Shown one piece after another: positions 25,335 through 33,407 of a DNA stretch of 36,405 nt. The notes beneath the pieces are model-generated. The model made no database searches. It had not been told where the DNA came from and saw only the letters and a list, made by a program, of their open reading frames with translations. The stretch is taken from assembly GCA_947447945.1 (NCBI GenBank), contig CANFLR010000016.1, positions 1 through 36,405 of the forward strand, written 5' to 3'. Both the position numbers and the translations under genes were made by a program. Positions within the stretch are counted from its first letter, which is position 1. Every line of letters starts with the position of its first letter. Source of the DNA: Burkholderiaceae bacterium (GTDB taxonomy: Bacteria > Pseudomonadota > Gammaproteobacteria > Burkholderiales > Burkholderiaceae).

Positions 25335-25643
25335 ATGAAAACTACTCGTCGTCAATTTATGATCATGTCAGCTGCTGGTGCTGCTACTTTGGCTCTCAAT
25401 AGCAAAGTGCAAGCTCAAGCAATGGTTTCCGCAACGGATCCACAAGCCGTTGCTTTAGGCTACAACCCAGACGCTACTAAGGTAGATAAGGCGAAGTTCG
25501 CTAAGTATGCTGCTCCACAAGCTTGCGGCAATTGCGCTCTGTATCAAGGCGCTGCTGGCTCTGCTGCTGGTGGTTGTGCCTTGTTTGCTGGTAAGCAAGT
25601 GTCTAGCAAGGGCTGGTGTTCTGCTTACGCCAAGAAAGCTTAA
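25335..25643 (+). CDS. High-potential iron-sulfur protein (HiPIP), Tat-exported
   Basis: Small periplasmic electron carrier with one [4Fe-4S] cluster. The 102 residues begin with a twin-arginine-type signal, TTRRQFMIMSAAGAATLAL, cleaved near residue 28 (VQAQA). The four cluster cysteines follow the HiPIP pattern: C64-x2-C67, C81 and C95, with CGNCALY, GGCALFAGK and GWCSAY. Tat export fits a cluster inserted in the cytoplasm. The gene is monocistronic, with GGAG before the ATG, a Fur-type palindrome upstream and a strong terminator downstream. Confidence 0.95.
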   Translation: MKTTRRQFMIMSAAGAATLALNSKVQAQAMVSATDPQAVALGYNPDATKVDKAKFAKYAAPQACGNCALYQGAAGSAAGGCALFAGKQVSSKGWCSAYAKKA

Positions 25644-25653
25644 TTATTTAAAA

Positions 25654-25708
25654 GGGCTTAAAGCCCCCGTAAAACAAAAAGCCACTGCAATTTTGCAGTG
25701 GCTTTTTT
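25654..25708. terminator. Bidirectional intrinsic terminator between HiPIP and rubrerythrin genes
   Basis: The main hairpin is GCCACTGCA (25681-25689) with TGCAGTGGC (25694-25702), a 9-bp GC-rich stem and 4-base loop. It is flanked by A5 on the left and T6 (25703-25708) on the right, so it can end transcripts from both directions. A second small stem, GGGC (25654-25657) with GCCC (25663-25666), lies just after the HiPIP stop. The two neighbouring genes converge here, which fits. Confidence 0.9.
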
Positions 25709-25723
25709 AATGGCTGGTTTAAA

Positions 25724-26161
25724 TTAAACGTTAGCCAAGTGTGCTTCTAAAGTTTTGGTGAACTTATTAGCGTGGCTACGTTCAGCCTTTGCTAAAGTTT
25801 CAAACCAGTCAGCGATTTCATCAAAGCCTTCGTCGCGAGCAGTTTTAGCCATGCCTGGGTACATATCAGTGTACTCATGGGTTTCGCCGGCAATCGCTGC
25901 TTGCAAAGCTTCTGCAACAGTCTTTGCTGGCAAACCTGTGCCTGGCTCGCCGGCGCCGCCTTCGATCAAGTACTCCATGTGACCATGGGCGTGACCTGTT
26001 TCACCTTCAGCGGTTGAACGGAAAACCGCAGCAACATCATTTGCACCTGCGATGTCAGCTTGGTTCGCGAAATAGAGATAACGACGGTTTGCTTGCGATT
26101 CGCCAGCAAATGCTTCTTTCAAAGACTGTTCGGTCTTTGTACCTTTTACAGATTTAGCCAT
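25724..26161 (-). CDS. rbr: Rubrerythrin-like diiron protein without rubredoxin domain
   Basis: 145-residue ferritin-like four-helix protein. Diiron ligands are visible in the repeated helices: E21 ([11 protein letters not shown]), E54 and H57 ([10 protein letters not shown]), E93 and E96 ([11 protein letters not shown]), E127 and H130 ([10 protein letters not shown]). There is no C-terminal CxxC rubredoxin domain, so this is the short (erythrin-like) form. Rubrerythrins reduce hydrogen peroxide. AGGAG lies 6 bp before the ATG. The gene converges on the HiPIP gene and shares its terminator. Confidence 0.92.
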   Translation of the reverse strand: MAKSVKGTKTEQSLKEAFAGESQANRRYLYFANQADIAGANDVAAVFRSTAEGETGHAHGHMEYLIEGGAGEPGTGLPAKTVAEALQAAIAGETHEYTDMYPGMAKTARDEGFDEIADWFETLAKAERSHANKFTKTLEAHLANV

Positions 26162-26282
26162 GTATGACTCCTAAAAAACGTTTATTCGAAATAGGGTGTA
26201 AGTGCTTCAAAATAAGCCCAATAGGCACCACTACGGAGTTATTATGGACAAAACTCGAGGCTTGGGTAATCGTATTTTTGTA

Positions 26283-26298
26283 TTAACTCGATAGTTAA
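26283..26298. promoter_or_regulatory. Inverted repeat upstream of the HPP gene, possible operator
   Basis: TTAACT (26283-26288) and AGTTAA (26293-26298) are perfect inverted arms around CGAT. A further half-site, TAACT, follows at 26302-26306. It is 40-55 bp upstream of the HPP start, in a 176-bp divergent gap with rubrerythrin. The gap holds no ORF. The regulator is unknown. Confidence 0.35.
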
Positions 26299-26337
26299 AA
26301 GTAACTAATAATTAAATTTCGATTAAAGAAATAAAAC

Positions 26338-26877
26338 ATGAGACATACAGCTAAATACCTCATCAAGCGCTATGCCTTTTTTCTTGGGGGAGATCAGCCA
26401 CAGGTAGCTTGGCCGGAGCGTTTGCGCTCTAGTTGTGGGGCATTTGTTGGATTGATGTTAGTGCTTACTATCGCCAAGAGTCTTGGTGAATTAGGGGGTA
26501 TTGATGAATGGCTCATGGCATCCTTGGGTGCAAGCGCACTTTTGGTGTTTGCTTTGCCAGGCAGTCCAATGGCTCAGCCCTGGGCGGTGATTGCTGGCAA
26601 TACAGTTTCTGCTTTGATTGGGATTACTGCCGCCAAGCTGATTGCTGAACCGCTCCTAGCAATGCCAATCGCAGCAGCATTGTCGATCTTAGCCATGTTT
26701 GTCTTGCGTTGCATGCACCCCCCAGCAGCAGCAGTCGCCTTAATTGCGATTTTGGCGCATGTCCTCAATTACCGCTATGCGATCTTTCCGGTCATGGTGG
26801 ATTCGGTTTTGCTGGTTTTGGCTGGAGCGATCTATAGCAATATGACTGGCAAACGCTATCCCAATCGCCCCACCTGA
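26338..26877 (+). CDS. HPP family membrane protein
   Basis: 179 residues, mostly hydrophobic, with four to five predicted transmembrane helices. The family-naming HPP is in MHPPAAAVALIAIL (about residue 125), and SLGASALLVFALPGSPMAQPWAVIAGN is the other conserved stretch of the HPP domain. Some HPP proteins in plants and cyanobacteria act in nitrite transport; for stand-alone bacterial members the substrate is not established. The ATG at 26338 has no good ribosome-binding site, only AAAGAAAT. Confidence 0.9.
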   Translation: MRHTAKYLIKRYAFFLGGDQPQVAWPERLRSSCGAFVGLMLVLTIAKSLGELGGIDEWLMASLGASALLVFALPGSPMAQPWAVIAGNTVSALIGITAAKLIAEPLLAMPIAAALSILAMFVLRCMHPPAAAVALIAILAHVLNYRYAIFPVMVDSVLLVLAGAIYSNMTGKRYPNRPT

Positions 26878-26911
26878 GTCTTTAATGCAGCAAATTGACG
26901 CTTAATTCTAA

Positions 26912-26956
26912 TAAAAGTACTTAAAACTATTTAAAAACATCTAAAAGTACTTAAAA
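26912..26956. repeat. Two direct copies of TAAAAGTACTTAAAA, 30 bp apart
   Basis: Copies are at 26912-26926 and 26942-26956. Each is centred on the palindrome AAGTACTT, and a related TATTTAAAAA lies between them. They sit between the HPP stop and the end of the small ORF on the other strand, the place where the two transcripts converge. The 30-bp period (about three helical turns) would put two bound dimers on one DNA face. Confidence 0.4.
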
Positions 26957-26963
26957 TACCTCA

Positions 26964-27110
26964 TTATTTAATTTTAGAGGCTGCAATCGAGACGATACAG
27001 TCCTTGATACTGTAATTTTGGTATTTGCCAGTGTTTTCTTTGCGAAGTGACTGGGCACATTCAGAAACAGAATTGCGTACTTTGATTTTGGGAACATTGC
27101 CTGTTGCCAT
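26964..27110 (-). CDS. Small basic hypothetical protein, 48 residues
   Basis: The ATG at 27108-27110 is preceded, 7 bp away, by a perfect ribosome-binding site AAGGAG (27118-27123 on this strand). The protein is MATGNVPKIK at its start and ends IVSIAASKIK; it has 48 residues, is rich in Lys and Ser, and has two Cys (C18 in SVSECAQSL, C38 in IKDCIVSI). There is no signal peptide or membrane helix. I do not recognise the family. It diverges from manC, with an 18-bp palindrome between them. The strong ribosome-binding site is the main argument that it is real. Confidence 0.6.
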   Translation of the reverse strand: MATGNVPKIKVRNSVSECAQSLRKENTGKYQNYSIKDCIVSIAASKIK

Positions 27111-27208
27111 TTTTAAACTCCTTTAGGGTGGTTTGCATCAAACGGGTTCAATTTTTGATTAAATCAATTGTCGTGAAGCGATTTTGCTACTTGTATTGCT
27201 TGATGAGA

Positions 27209-27226
27209 TTCTAATAAATATTAGAA
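27209..27226. promoter_or_regulatory. 18-bp palindrome between the small ORF and manC, possible operator
   Basis: TTCTAATA (27209-27216), AA, TATTAGAA (27219-27226) is a perfect inverted repeat. It lies 82 bp upstream of manC and 98 bp upstream of the divergent 48-residue ORF. It has no adjacent T run and is not terminator-like. It could control the whole glycan operon. No regulator gene is near. Confidence 0.45.
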
Positions 27227-27308
27227 CAGCGCAATAGAAAGCACTGAAAGACGATAAAATTTGGCATTCTTTCGTAAACGACGAAGACAACCTTAAGGCT
27301 TGATCTGA

Positions 27309-28769
27309 ATGACAGAGGTATTGCCAGTAATTCTGTGTGGGGGATCTGGAACGCGGCTTTGGCCGCTTTCGCGCTCGGGCTTTCCAAAGCAGTTTTTGGT
27401 GCTCTCTGGCGACGACTCTAAAAAGAGCCTTTTTCAGCAGGCGATTGAACGTATCCATACGATTGCGGATAAGCAGATCAAGCTGGGCAGCACACTCATT
27501 GTTACGAATGAAGAGCATCGCTTTTTGGCGCTGGATCAACTGCGTGAATTAAAAAATATTCATGCCACACTCTTGCTCGAACCCTCCGGCAGAAATACTG
27601 CCCCAGCCTTAACGCTTGCCGCGCTCTATGCGCAGGAGTTAGGCGGCGATCCTATTTTGGTTGTCACGCCAGCAGATCAAACCATTCAAAATAGCAAGGC
27701 GTTTACTAAAGCATTGCAGCAAGCAGTGAACATTGCCAATGAGGGCGCCATTGCGATGTTGGGTATTACACCGAATGCTCCTGAAACGGGTTATGGCTAT
27801 ATCAAATCTAAGAGCGGTGATGGCGGAGAAGGATTTACCGTTGAACGCTTTGTCGAAAAACCCGATGCTGTCACGGCTAAACAATACCTAGCAGAGGGCG
27901 GCTACTTTTGGAATGGCGGCATGTTTGTCCTCAAGGCCAGTGTATGGCTTGCTGCCTTAAAAGAGTTTCGTCCAGATATTCTGGCTGCTACTGAAAAGTC
28001 TTGGCAAGCCAAGGCGCAAGATAGCTCTGGTGATGCGGTATTTGTGCGTCCTGGCAAAGACGCTTTTAATGCTATCCCCAGTGAGTCAATTGACTATGCG
28101 GTAATCGAAAAGTGCCCAAGTTCAAGCTATCCAATCAAGATGGTGGAGCTCGATGCTGGTTGGAATGACTTGGGCGCCTGGGATGCAGTCTGGCAAGTGG
28201 GTAAGCAGGATCAAGATGGCAATGTCACTAGTGGCGATACCTTGCTCAGTAATGCGAAAAACTCTTTAGTGCACGCTAGCAGTCGTTTAGTGAGCGCAGT
28301 GGGTGTCGAGAATTTAATTATTGTTGAAACAGCTGATGCAGTACTCGTAGCCGATAGGGCTAATAGCCAAGACGTCAAGAATATTGTGAATACTTTGGGT
28401 GAGCAGCAGCGCGAAGAAAAAAACCTGCATCGCAAGGTAGCCCGTCCCTGGGGTTGGTACGATAGTGTTGACGAAGGTGAGCGCTTTAAAGTCAAACGCA
28501 TTCAGGTAAAACCGGGGGCTAGTCTTTCATTGCAAATGCATCACCACCGCGCTGAACATTGGATTGTAGTCAAAGGTACTGCAGAAATTACTAACGGCGA
28601 TCAAGTAATTTTGTTGACGGAAAATCAAAGCACCTATATTCCACAAGGACAAACCCATCGCCTTGCTAATCCCGGTAAAACACCGCTCGAGATTATTGAG
28701 GTGCAGTCCGGTAGCTACTTAGGTGAAGACGATATTGTTCGCTTTGAAGATACCTATGGCCGTAGCTAG
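27309..28769 (+). CDS. manC: Mannose-1-phosphate guanylyltransferase / mannose-6-phosphate isomerase
   Basis: Bifunctional enzyme that makes GDP-mannose. The N-terminal nucleotidyltransferase starts with ILCGGSGTRLWPLSRSGFPKQFL (GGSGTRLWP at 11-19); FVEKPDA and YFWNGGMFV follow near 185 and 200. The C-terminal cupin isomerase domain (about 370-486) has RPWGWYDSVDEGERFKVK and the metal-binding LQMHHHRAEHWIVVKG near 408-423. At 486 residues it has the full length of type II ManC. First gene of the glycan locus. Confidence 0.96.
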   Translation: MTEVLPVILCGGSGTRLWPLSRSGFPKQFLVLSGDDSKKSLFQQAIERIHTIADKQIKLGSTLIVTNEEHRFLALDQLRELKNIHATLLLEPSGRNTAPALTLAALYAQELGGDPILVVTPADQTIQNSKAFTKALQQAVNIANEGAIAMLGITPNAPETGYGYIKSKSGDGGEGFTVERFVEKPDAVTAKQYLAEGGYFWNGGMFVLKASVWLAALKEFRPDILAATEKSWQAKAQDSSGDAVFVRPGKDAFNAIPSESIDYAVIEKCPSSSYPIKMVELDAGWNDLGAWDAVWQVGKQDQDGNVTSGDTLLSNAKNSLVHASSRLVSAVGVENLIIVETADAVLVADRANSQDVKNIVNTLGEQQREEKNLHRKVARPWGWYDSVDEGERFKVKRIQVKPGASLSLQMHHHRAEHWIVVKGTAEITNGDQVILLTENQSTYIPQGQTHRLANPGKTPLEIIEVQSGSYLGEDDIVRFEDTYGRS

Positions 28770-28833
28770 TTCATCCCAATCACCATTACAGTAAATTACA
28801 GACCGCATCTCTCAAGAGCGAACTATCCTTATT

Positions 28834-29964
28834 ATGAAAAATAATCAAAAAGTTGCATTAATCACCGGCATCACCGGTCAAGATGGTTCCTACCTAGCAG
28901 AGTTTTTGTTAGAGAAGGGCTACATTGTTCATGGCATTAAGCGTCGCGCCTCTTCTTTTAATACCGACCGAATTGATCATCTCTATCAAGATCCGCATGT
29001 GAATCATCCGGATTTGATTTTGCACTACGGTGACTTAACCGATACTAGTAATTTGGTTCGCATTATTCAAGAGTGCCAGCCGGATGAAATTTATAACCTA
29101 GGTGCGCAGTCTCATGTGGCTGTTTCCTTTGAATCGCCTGAGTACACCGCAGATGTTGATGCCATGGGTCCTTTGCGAATGTTAGAGGCCATTCGCATTC
29201 TGGGTCTGGAGAAGAAAACCCGTTTCTATCAAGCATCGACTTCAGAGCTTTACGGCTTAGTACAAGAAATCCCGCAAAAAGAGACCACTCCGTTTTATCC
29301 CAGAAGCCCTTATGCAGTAGCTAAGCTCTACGCTTATTGGATCACTGTGAACTACCGTGAGGCTTACGGCATGTATGCCTGTAACGGCATCCTCTTTAAC
29401 CATGAATCCAAACGCCGTGGCGAAACATTCGTGACCCGTAAGGTGACGCGGGGCCTTGCTAATATTGCTCAAGGTTTGGAGAAGTGTTTGTTCATGGGCA
29501 ACATTGATGCTTTGCGTGACTGGGGTCATGCTAAAGACTACGTGCGCATGCAATGGCTCATGCTCCAACAAGACCAACCAGAAGATTTTGTCATTGCTAC
29601 CGGTGTGCAGTTCACTGTGCGGGAATTTATTATCCGCAGTGCAAAGCAATTAGGCATCACCCTCAAGTTTGAAGGCACTGCCGAAAAAGAAAAGGCCATC
29701 GTTGCTTCCATTGAAGGTGATAAGGCCCCAGCTCTTAAAGTGGGTGATGTGATCGTGCAAATTGATCCGCGCTACTATCGTCCAACGGAAGTTGAAACAC
29801 TGCTAGGTGATCCAAGTAAGGCCAAAGAAAAACTGGGCTGGGTTCCAGAAATTACTCTCGATCAGATGATTGTTGAGATGGTAGCGAACGACTTGGATCA
29901 AGCTAAGCAGCATGCACTCTTGCAAAAGCATGGCTACTCAGTGGCTGTTGGTAAAGAGAATTAA
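28834..29964 (+). CDS. gmd: GDP-mannose 4,6-dehydratase
   Basis: Converts GDP-mannose to GDP-4-keto-6-deoxymannose. The 376 residues are full length. The NADP site is TGITGQDG (11-18), [12 protein letters not shown] (33-44) is the characteristic Gmd loop, and the catalytic set is T136/E138 (STSELYG) with Y160 and K164 (SPYAVAK). [16 protein letters not shown] and [13 protein letters not shown] are also classic. It follows manC by 64 bp and precedes fcl. Confidence 0.97.
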   Translation: MKNNQKVALITGITGQDGSYLAEFLLEKGYIVHGIKRRASSFNTDRIDHLYQDPHVNHPDLILHYGDLTDTSNLVRIIQECQPDEIYNLGAQSHVAVSFESPEYTADVDAMGPLRMLEAIRILGLEKKTRFYQASTSELYGLVQEIPQKETTPFYPRSPYAVAKLYAYWITVNYREAYGMYACNGILFNHESKRRGETFVTRKVTRGLANIAQGLEKCLFMGNIDALRDWGHAKDYVRMQWLMLQQDQPEDFVIATGVQFTVREFIIRSAKQLGITLKFEGTAEKEKAIVASIEGDKAPALKVGDVIVQIDPRYYRPTEVETLLGDPSKAKEKLGWVPEITLDQMIVEMVANDLDQAKQHALLQKHGYSVAVGKEN

Positions 29965-30002
29965 AAAACAAAAAAACAAAAAAATAAAAAAAGAACCAAA
30001 AA
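29963..30002. repeat. A-tract array between gmd and fcl
   Basis: Directly after the gmd stop lie four A6-A7 runs, each closed by one other base (C, C, T, G), with a period of 7-8 bp, then AACCAAAAACC. Long A-tracts bend DNA and, on the transcript, give an unstructured poly-A leader for fcl. Homopolymers of this kind also vary in length between strains. Confidence 0.6.
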
Positions 30003-30038
30003 CCAGCCATTTAGTTAATCAATAATAAAAGCCAAAGT

Positions 30039-31016
30039 ATGAGTGCCGATCTGAATCAAAAAATCTATGTAGCTGGTCATCGCGGTATGGTGGGCTCTGC
30101 CATCGTGCGCGATCTCCAGGCTAAGGGTTATACCAATATTCTGACTCGTACTCATACGGAACTGGATCTGACCAATCAGAAGGCGGTTACAAAATTCTTT
30201 GCAGCAGAAAAGCCCGCTCAAGTGTATTTAGCCGCAGCTAAGGTCGGCGGTATTTATGCCAATAACACTTTTCCAGCAGAGTTTATTTACGACAATTTGA
30301 TGGTGCAAAACAATGTGATCCATCAGGCATTTGCTCATGGCGTCAAAAAACTTCTATTCTTGGGCTCTAGTTGTATTTATCCTAAGTTAGCACCTCAACC
30401 GATGAGTGAAGATGCTTTGCTCACTGGAAAGTTAGAGCCGACCAATGAGCCTTATGCCATTGCCAAGATTGCTGGCATCAAGATGTGTGAGAGCTATAAC
30501 CGGCAGTATGGGCAAAGCCATGGTGTAGATTACCGCTCAGTAATGCCTACTAATTTATATGGCCCTGGCGATAACTATCATCCAGAAAATAGCCACGTCA
30601 TTCCTGCGCTGATTAGAAGATTTCATGAGGCTAAAGTGAGTAATGCACCCGAAGTCGTGATTTGGGGTACGGGCACGCCGAGACGTGAGTTTCTCTATGT
30701 GGATGATATGGCTGCTGCATCGGTGTTTGTAATGCATTTGGATAAAGCAACCTACGATTCTCAAACAGAACCCATGCAAAGTCATCTCAATGTTGGATAT
30801 GGATCAGATGTCACCATTGCAGAGCTAGCAGCCGCTGTAGCCAAAGCAACTGGCTATCAAGGAAAAATTGGTTTTGATGCTACTAAGCCAGATGGCTCCC
30901 CAAGGAAATGGATGAGTTCAGAGCGTTTGAACAAGTTGGGGTGGACTCCAAAGATTAACTTAGAACTTGGCTTGAGTAATGCTTATCAAGAGATGCTCTC
31001 GAGAAGCAGTATTTAA
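30039..31016 (+). CDS. fcl: GDP-L-fucose synthase
   Basis: Epimerase-reductase that turns the Gmd product into GDP-L-fucose. The 325 residues have the NADP motif GHRGMVG (13-19), then the catalytic LGSSCIYP (S110/S111) and EPYAIAK (Y139, K143), followed by [24 protein letters not shown], all diagnostic. Its stop overlaps the next ATG (TAATG). Confidence 0.97.
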   Translation: MSADLNQKIYVAGHRGMVGSAIVRDLQAKGYTNILTRTHTELDLTNQKAVTKFFAAEKPAQVYLAAAKVGGIYANNTFPAEFIYDNLMVQNNVIHQAFAHGVKKLLFLGSSCIYPKLAPQPMSEDALLTGKLEPTNEPYAIAKIAGIKMCESYNRQYGQSHGVDYRSVMPTNLYGPGDNYHPENSHVIPALIRRFHEAKVSNAPEVVIWGTGTPRREFLYVDDMAAASVFVMHLDKATYDSQTEPMQSHLNVGYGSDVTIAELAAAVAKATGYQGKIGFDATKPDGSPRKWMSSERLNKLGWTPKINLELGLSNAYQEMLSRSSI

Positions 31017-32596
31017 TGCTTGGCATGGATCGGTATTCACGCTTACTGTTAGTACTTGCCCCCATTGCAGTAGTGTTCTTTTCCCTATGGCAGGGCGCTT
31101 ATGACATTGATCCCCATCACTGGGGTTTGATGCTCAGCAATGCCAAAGATCTCTATGAGGGTCAGATCCCTTATAAAGATATCTTTATTCAGTATGGGAT
31201 TTTGACAACCATTCTTCAGGCTTTGGCCTTTGGAGTAGGTAAGACTATGCTCTCGATCATCGCAATCACAAGTGTTTGCTATGTCATCGGCATCTTGTTG
31301 GTGTATGCCACGGCACTCAATGTGCTCAAGGATAAAACGACTGCACTATGCGTATTGATTTTGTTAGTTTTATTTCATCCGCTGGCAATGTACCCTTGGT
31401 CGAATTACATTGCTTTCCCATTTTTTATGTATGGGATATATGTTTTAACCAATCCCAATATTGAGCAGAGTAAGCAAAGTATCCCATTACTCTTGGCGGG
31501 TATCTCCTTAGGTTTATCGGTGCTGGCAAGGGAGGGCATTGCACCCGCGGCATTTCTGTTCATTGTGTTGTCTTTCGCTTTTGACTTACTTAAAAAATCA
31601 CAGAAGAAAAAAGTCCTTAGCCAGTTTGCGATATGTACGATTGGCTTTGCTATCCCATTAGGAATCTTTTTTACCTATTTATTTGCTAATGGACTGATGG
31701 AGTACTGGGTTAAGTTGTCCATTAATTTGCCTACCATTTATGCAGATGAGAGTTTTGGCGGCTTCAAAGTATTTATCTTTAATGCGCTTTTTAAAGAAAT
31801 CTATACCGGTTACCGCCACGGTGATGTGCGCTGGATTTTGACAAGTTGGATTTTGCTCTCCAGCCTCTGGATTTTTATCTTAGCTCTGATTGGCAAGCGC
31901 AAAGACTACGTCACTCCTGATTTGGCAAAAATTGCATTAGCCACTTTACTTTTGGTATCAAGCTCGTTACATCTGGCTGAAACTTTCCGGATTGCGACCG
32001 GTAGTGCAGTAGGTTTGATATGCCTCTTTGCTTTTTTAGATGCTAGAGAAAATAAACGCACGACCCACTATTTTTTTGCATTTATGGCGCTTTGGCTAGG
32101 CTTAACCGCCACTTATGGCAACCGCGGCAATTACTTTTATCCGACTTGGGATATCGTCATTAAGGCTCAGCCAGTAAACACTCCCGAGATATTGCGGGGT
32201 CAGCAATGGAGTTCTGAAGCGGTAACTTATTACCAGTCAGTAGAACGTACTTTAAAAGAGCTGAAGGGACAAGCTTGTGGGCTGGTATATCAGCACAACA
32301 ATACCCGCGATTCTTTGTTAAAAGTGCTCAGCCCCTTGCAACAGTTGCAATTAGCACCATTTGCAACGAAGGAAAGGATGTCTGCTTTGAGGCCTGATTT
32401 AGATGCATCTGCAGAAATCAAGCTTGCTCAGAGAATCGTGTTAATTGAGTCGGTTTCTAAAGACAGCATCTCTTTAACGGAGGCCCCAAAGGGTTTTTCC
32501 CAGTATGCTCGTTTTCCAATACCTACTCAATACTTCATGCCCAATGCTCAAGAGCTAGTGGTTTATGTGCCGAGTGCTTGTATGAAATATCATTGA
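31016..32596 (+). CDS. Polytopic membrane protein, probable GT-C glycosyltransferase
   Basis: 526 residues. About eight to ten transmembrane helices lie between residues 8 and 370, followed by a soluble C-terminal part of about 150. After the first helix comes a loop with D30 and D32 (YDIDPHHWGLM) and then LYEGQIPYKDIFIQYG. This is the arrangement of PMT/ArnT-like GT-C enzymes, where acidic residues in the first periplasmic loop are catalytic. Such enzymes use polyprenyl-phosphate sugars. The family cannot be named more exactly. A GT2 of the polyprenyl-phosphate type is encoded four genes on, a natural donor supplier. It is translationally coupled to fcl. Confidence 0.65.
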   Translation: MLGMDRYSRLLLVLAPIAVVFFSLWQGAYDIDPHHWGLMLSNAKDLYEGQIPYKDIFIQYGILTTILQALAFGVGKTMLSIIAITSVCYVIGILLVYATALNVLKDKTTALCVLILLVLFHPLAMYPWSNYIAFPFFMYGIYVLTNPNIEQSKQSIPLLLAGISLGLSVLAREGIAPAAFLFIVLSFAFDLLKKSQKKKVLSQFAICTIGFAIPLGIFFTYLFANGLMEYWVKLSINLPTIYADESFGGFKVFIFNALFKEIYTGYRHGDVRWILTSWILLSSLWIFILALIGKRKDYVTPDLAKIALATLLLVSSSLHLAETFRIATGSAVGLICLFAFLDARENKRTTHYFFAFMALWLGLTATYGNRGNYFYPTWDIVIKAQPVNTPEILRGQQWSSEAVTYYQSVERTLKELKGQACGLVYQHNNTRDSLLKVLSPLQQLQLAPFATKERMSALRPDLDASAEIKLAQRIVLIESVSKDSISLTEAPKGFSQYARFPIPTQYFMPNAQELVVYVPSACMKYH

Positions 32597-32627
32597 TAGT
32601 AATATCGGAGAATCATTAAACCTATTT

Positions 32628-33407
32628 ATGACCAAAATCGTTACTCCCGAGTTTAGTAAGCAGGCCCGCAAGCGCCTGCTACGCATGCATTATGAAAGCG
32701 GTGTTGGCCATATTGGCGGTAACCTTTCATCACTAGACGCCATGCTATTGATTTTCAATGAGTATTGGAGCCCCGAGAACCAATTCATCCTATCTAAAGG
32801 CCATTCTGCAGGCGCCCTTTACATAGCCTTATGGTCAAAAGGCCTGATTACTGACGATGAGCTAAAAACGTTTCACAAAGACAATACCCATCTTCCTGGT
32901 CATCCACCGAGTTTTGGTAGGGCGGAAATTCCTTTTGCCACAGGAAGCTTGGGTCATGGCTTGCCATTGGCTGCTGGGACCGCGCTAGCAAAAAGACTAA
33001 AGCAGGACCCTGGGCATGTTTACTGTTTGATTTCGGATGGAGAGTGCCAAGAGGGGTCTATTTGGGAAGCGCTCATTTTTATTGCACATCACCAATTAAA
33101 AAATATCACGATCCTAGTTGATCATAATCAATTGCAGGGTTTTGGAATTACTGGTGAGATTGCATCGATGGAACCTTTGAATGAAAAGTTCAAAAGTTTT
33201 CATTTTGATCACTACCAGATTCCGGGGCATGATTCGGAGGCATTGCGAGTTGTGTTAGACGCCCCAGCCGAGCACCCAAAGTTGATTGTCTTAGAGACCA
33301 CTAAAGGCCATGGTATTAGCTTCATGGAGCATAAAATGGAGTGGCATTACTTGCCATTAAAAGAGCAGCAATATTTACAAGCTCTAGAAGAGCTTGACGC
33401 AAAATGA
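32628..33407 (+). CDS. Transketolase-like protein, N-terminal (thiamine diphosphate-binding) subunit
   Basis: 259 residues equal to the first third of a transketolase. Visible are GHIGGNLSS (27-35), LSKGHSAGALY (55-65), GSLGHGLPLAAG (106-117), the ThDP/Mg motif SDGECQEGSIWEA with D137, and N167 thirty residues later. Split transketolases of this kind are encoded as two adjacent genes and assemble into one enzyme. Because it sits inside a sugar-nucleotide and glycosyltransferase operon, a specialised two-carbon transfer in sugar synthesis is more likely than central metabolism. It overlaps the C-terminal subunit gene by 4 bp. Confidence 0.9.
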   Translation: MTKIVTPEFSKQARKRLLRMHYESGVGHIGGNLSSLDAMLLIFNEYWSPENQFILSKGHSAGALYIALWSKGLITDDELKTFHKDNTHLPGHPPSFGRAEIPFATGSLGHGLPLAAGTALAKRLKQDPGHVYCLISDGECQEGSIWEALIFIAHHQLKNITILVDHNQLQGFGITGEIASMEPLNEKFKSFHFDHYQIPGHDSEALRVVLDAPAEHPKLIVLETTKGHGISFMEHKMEWHYLPLKEQQYLQALEELDAK

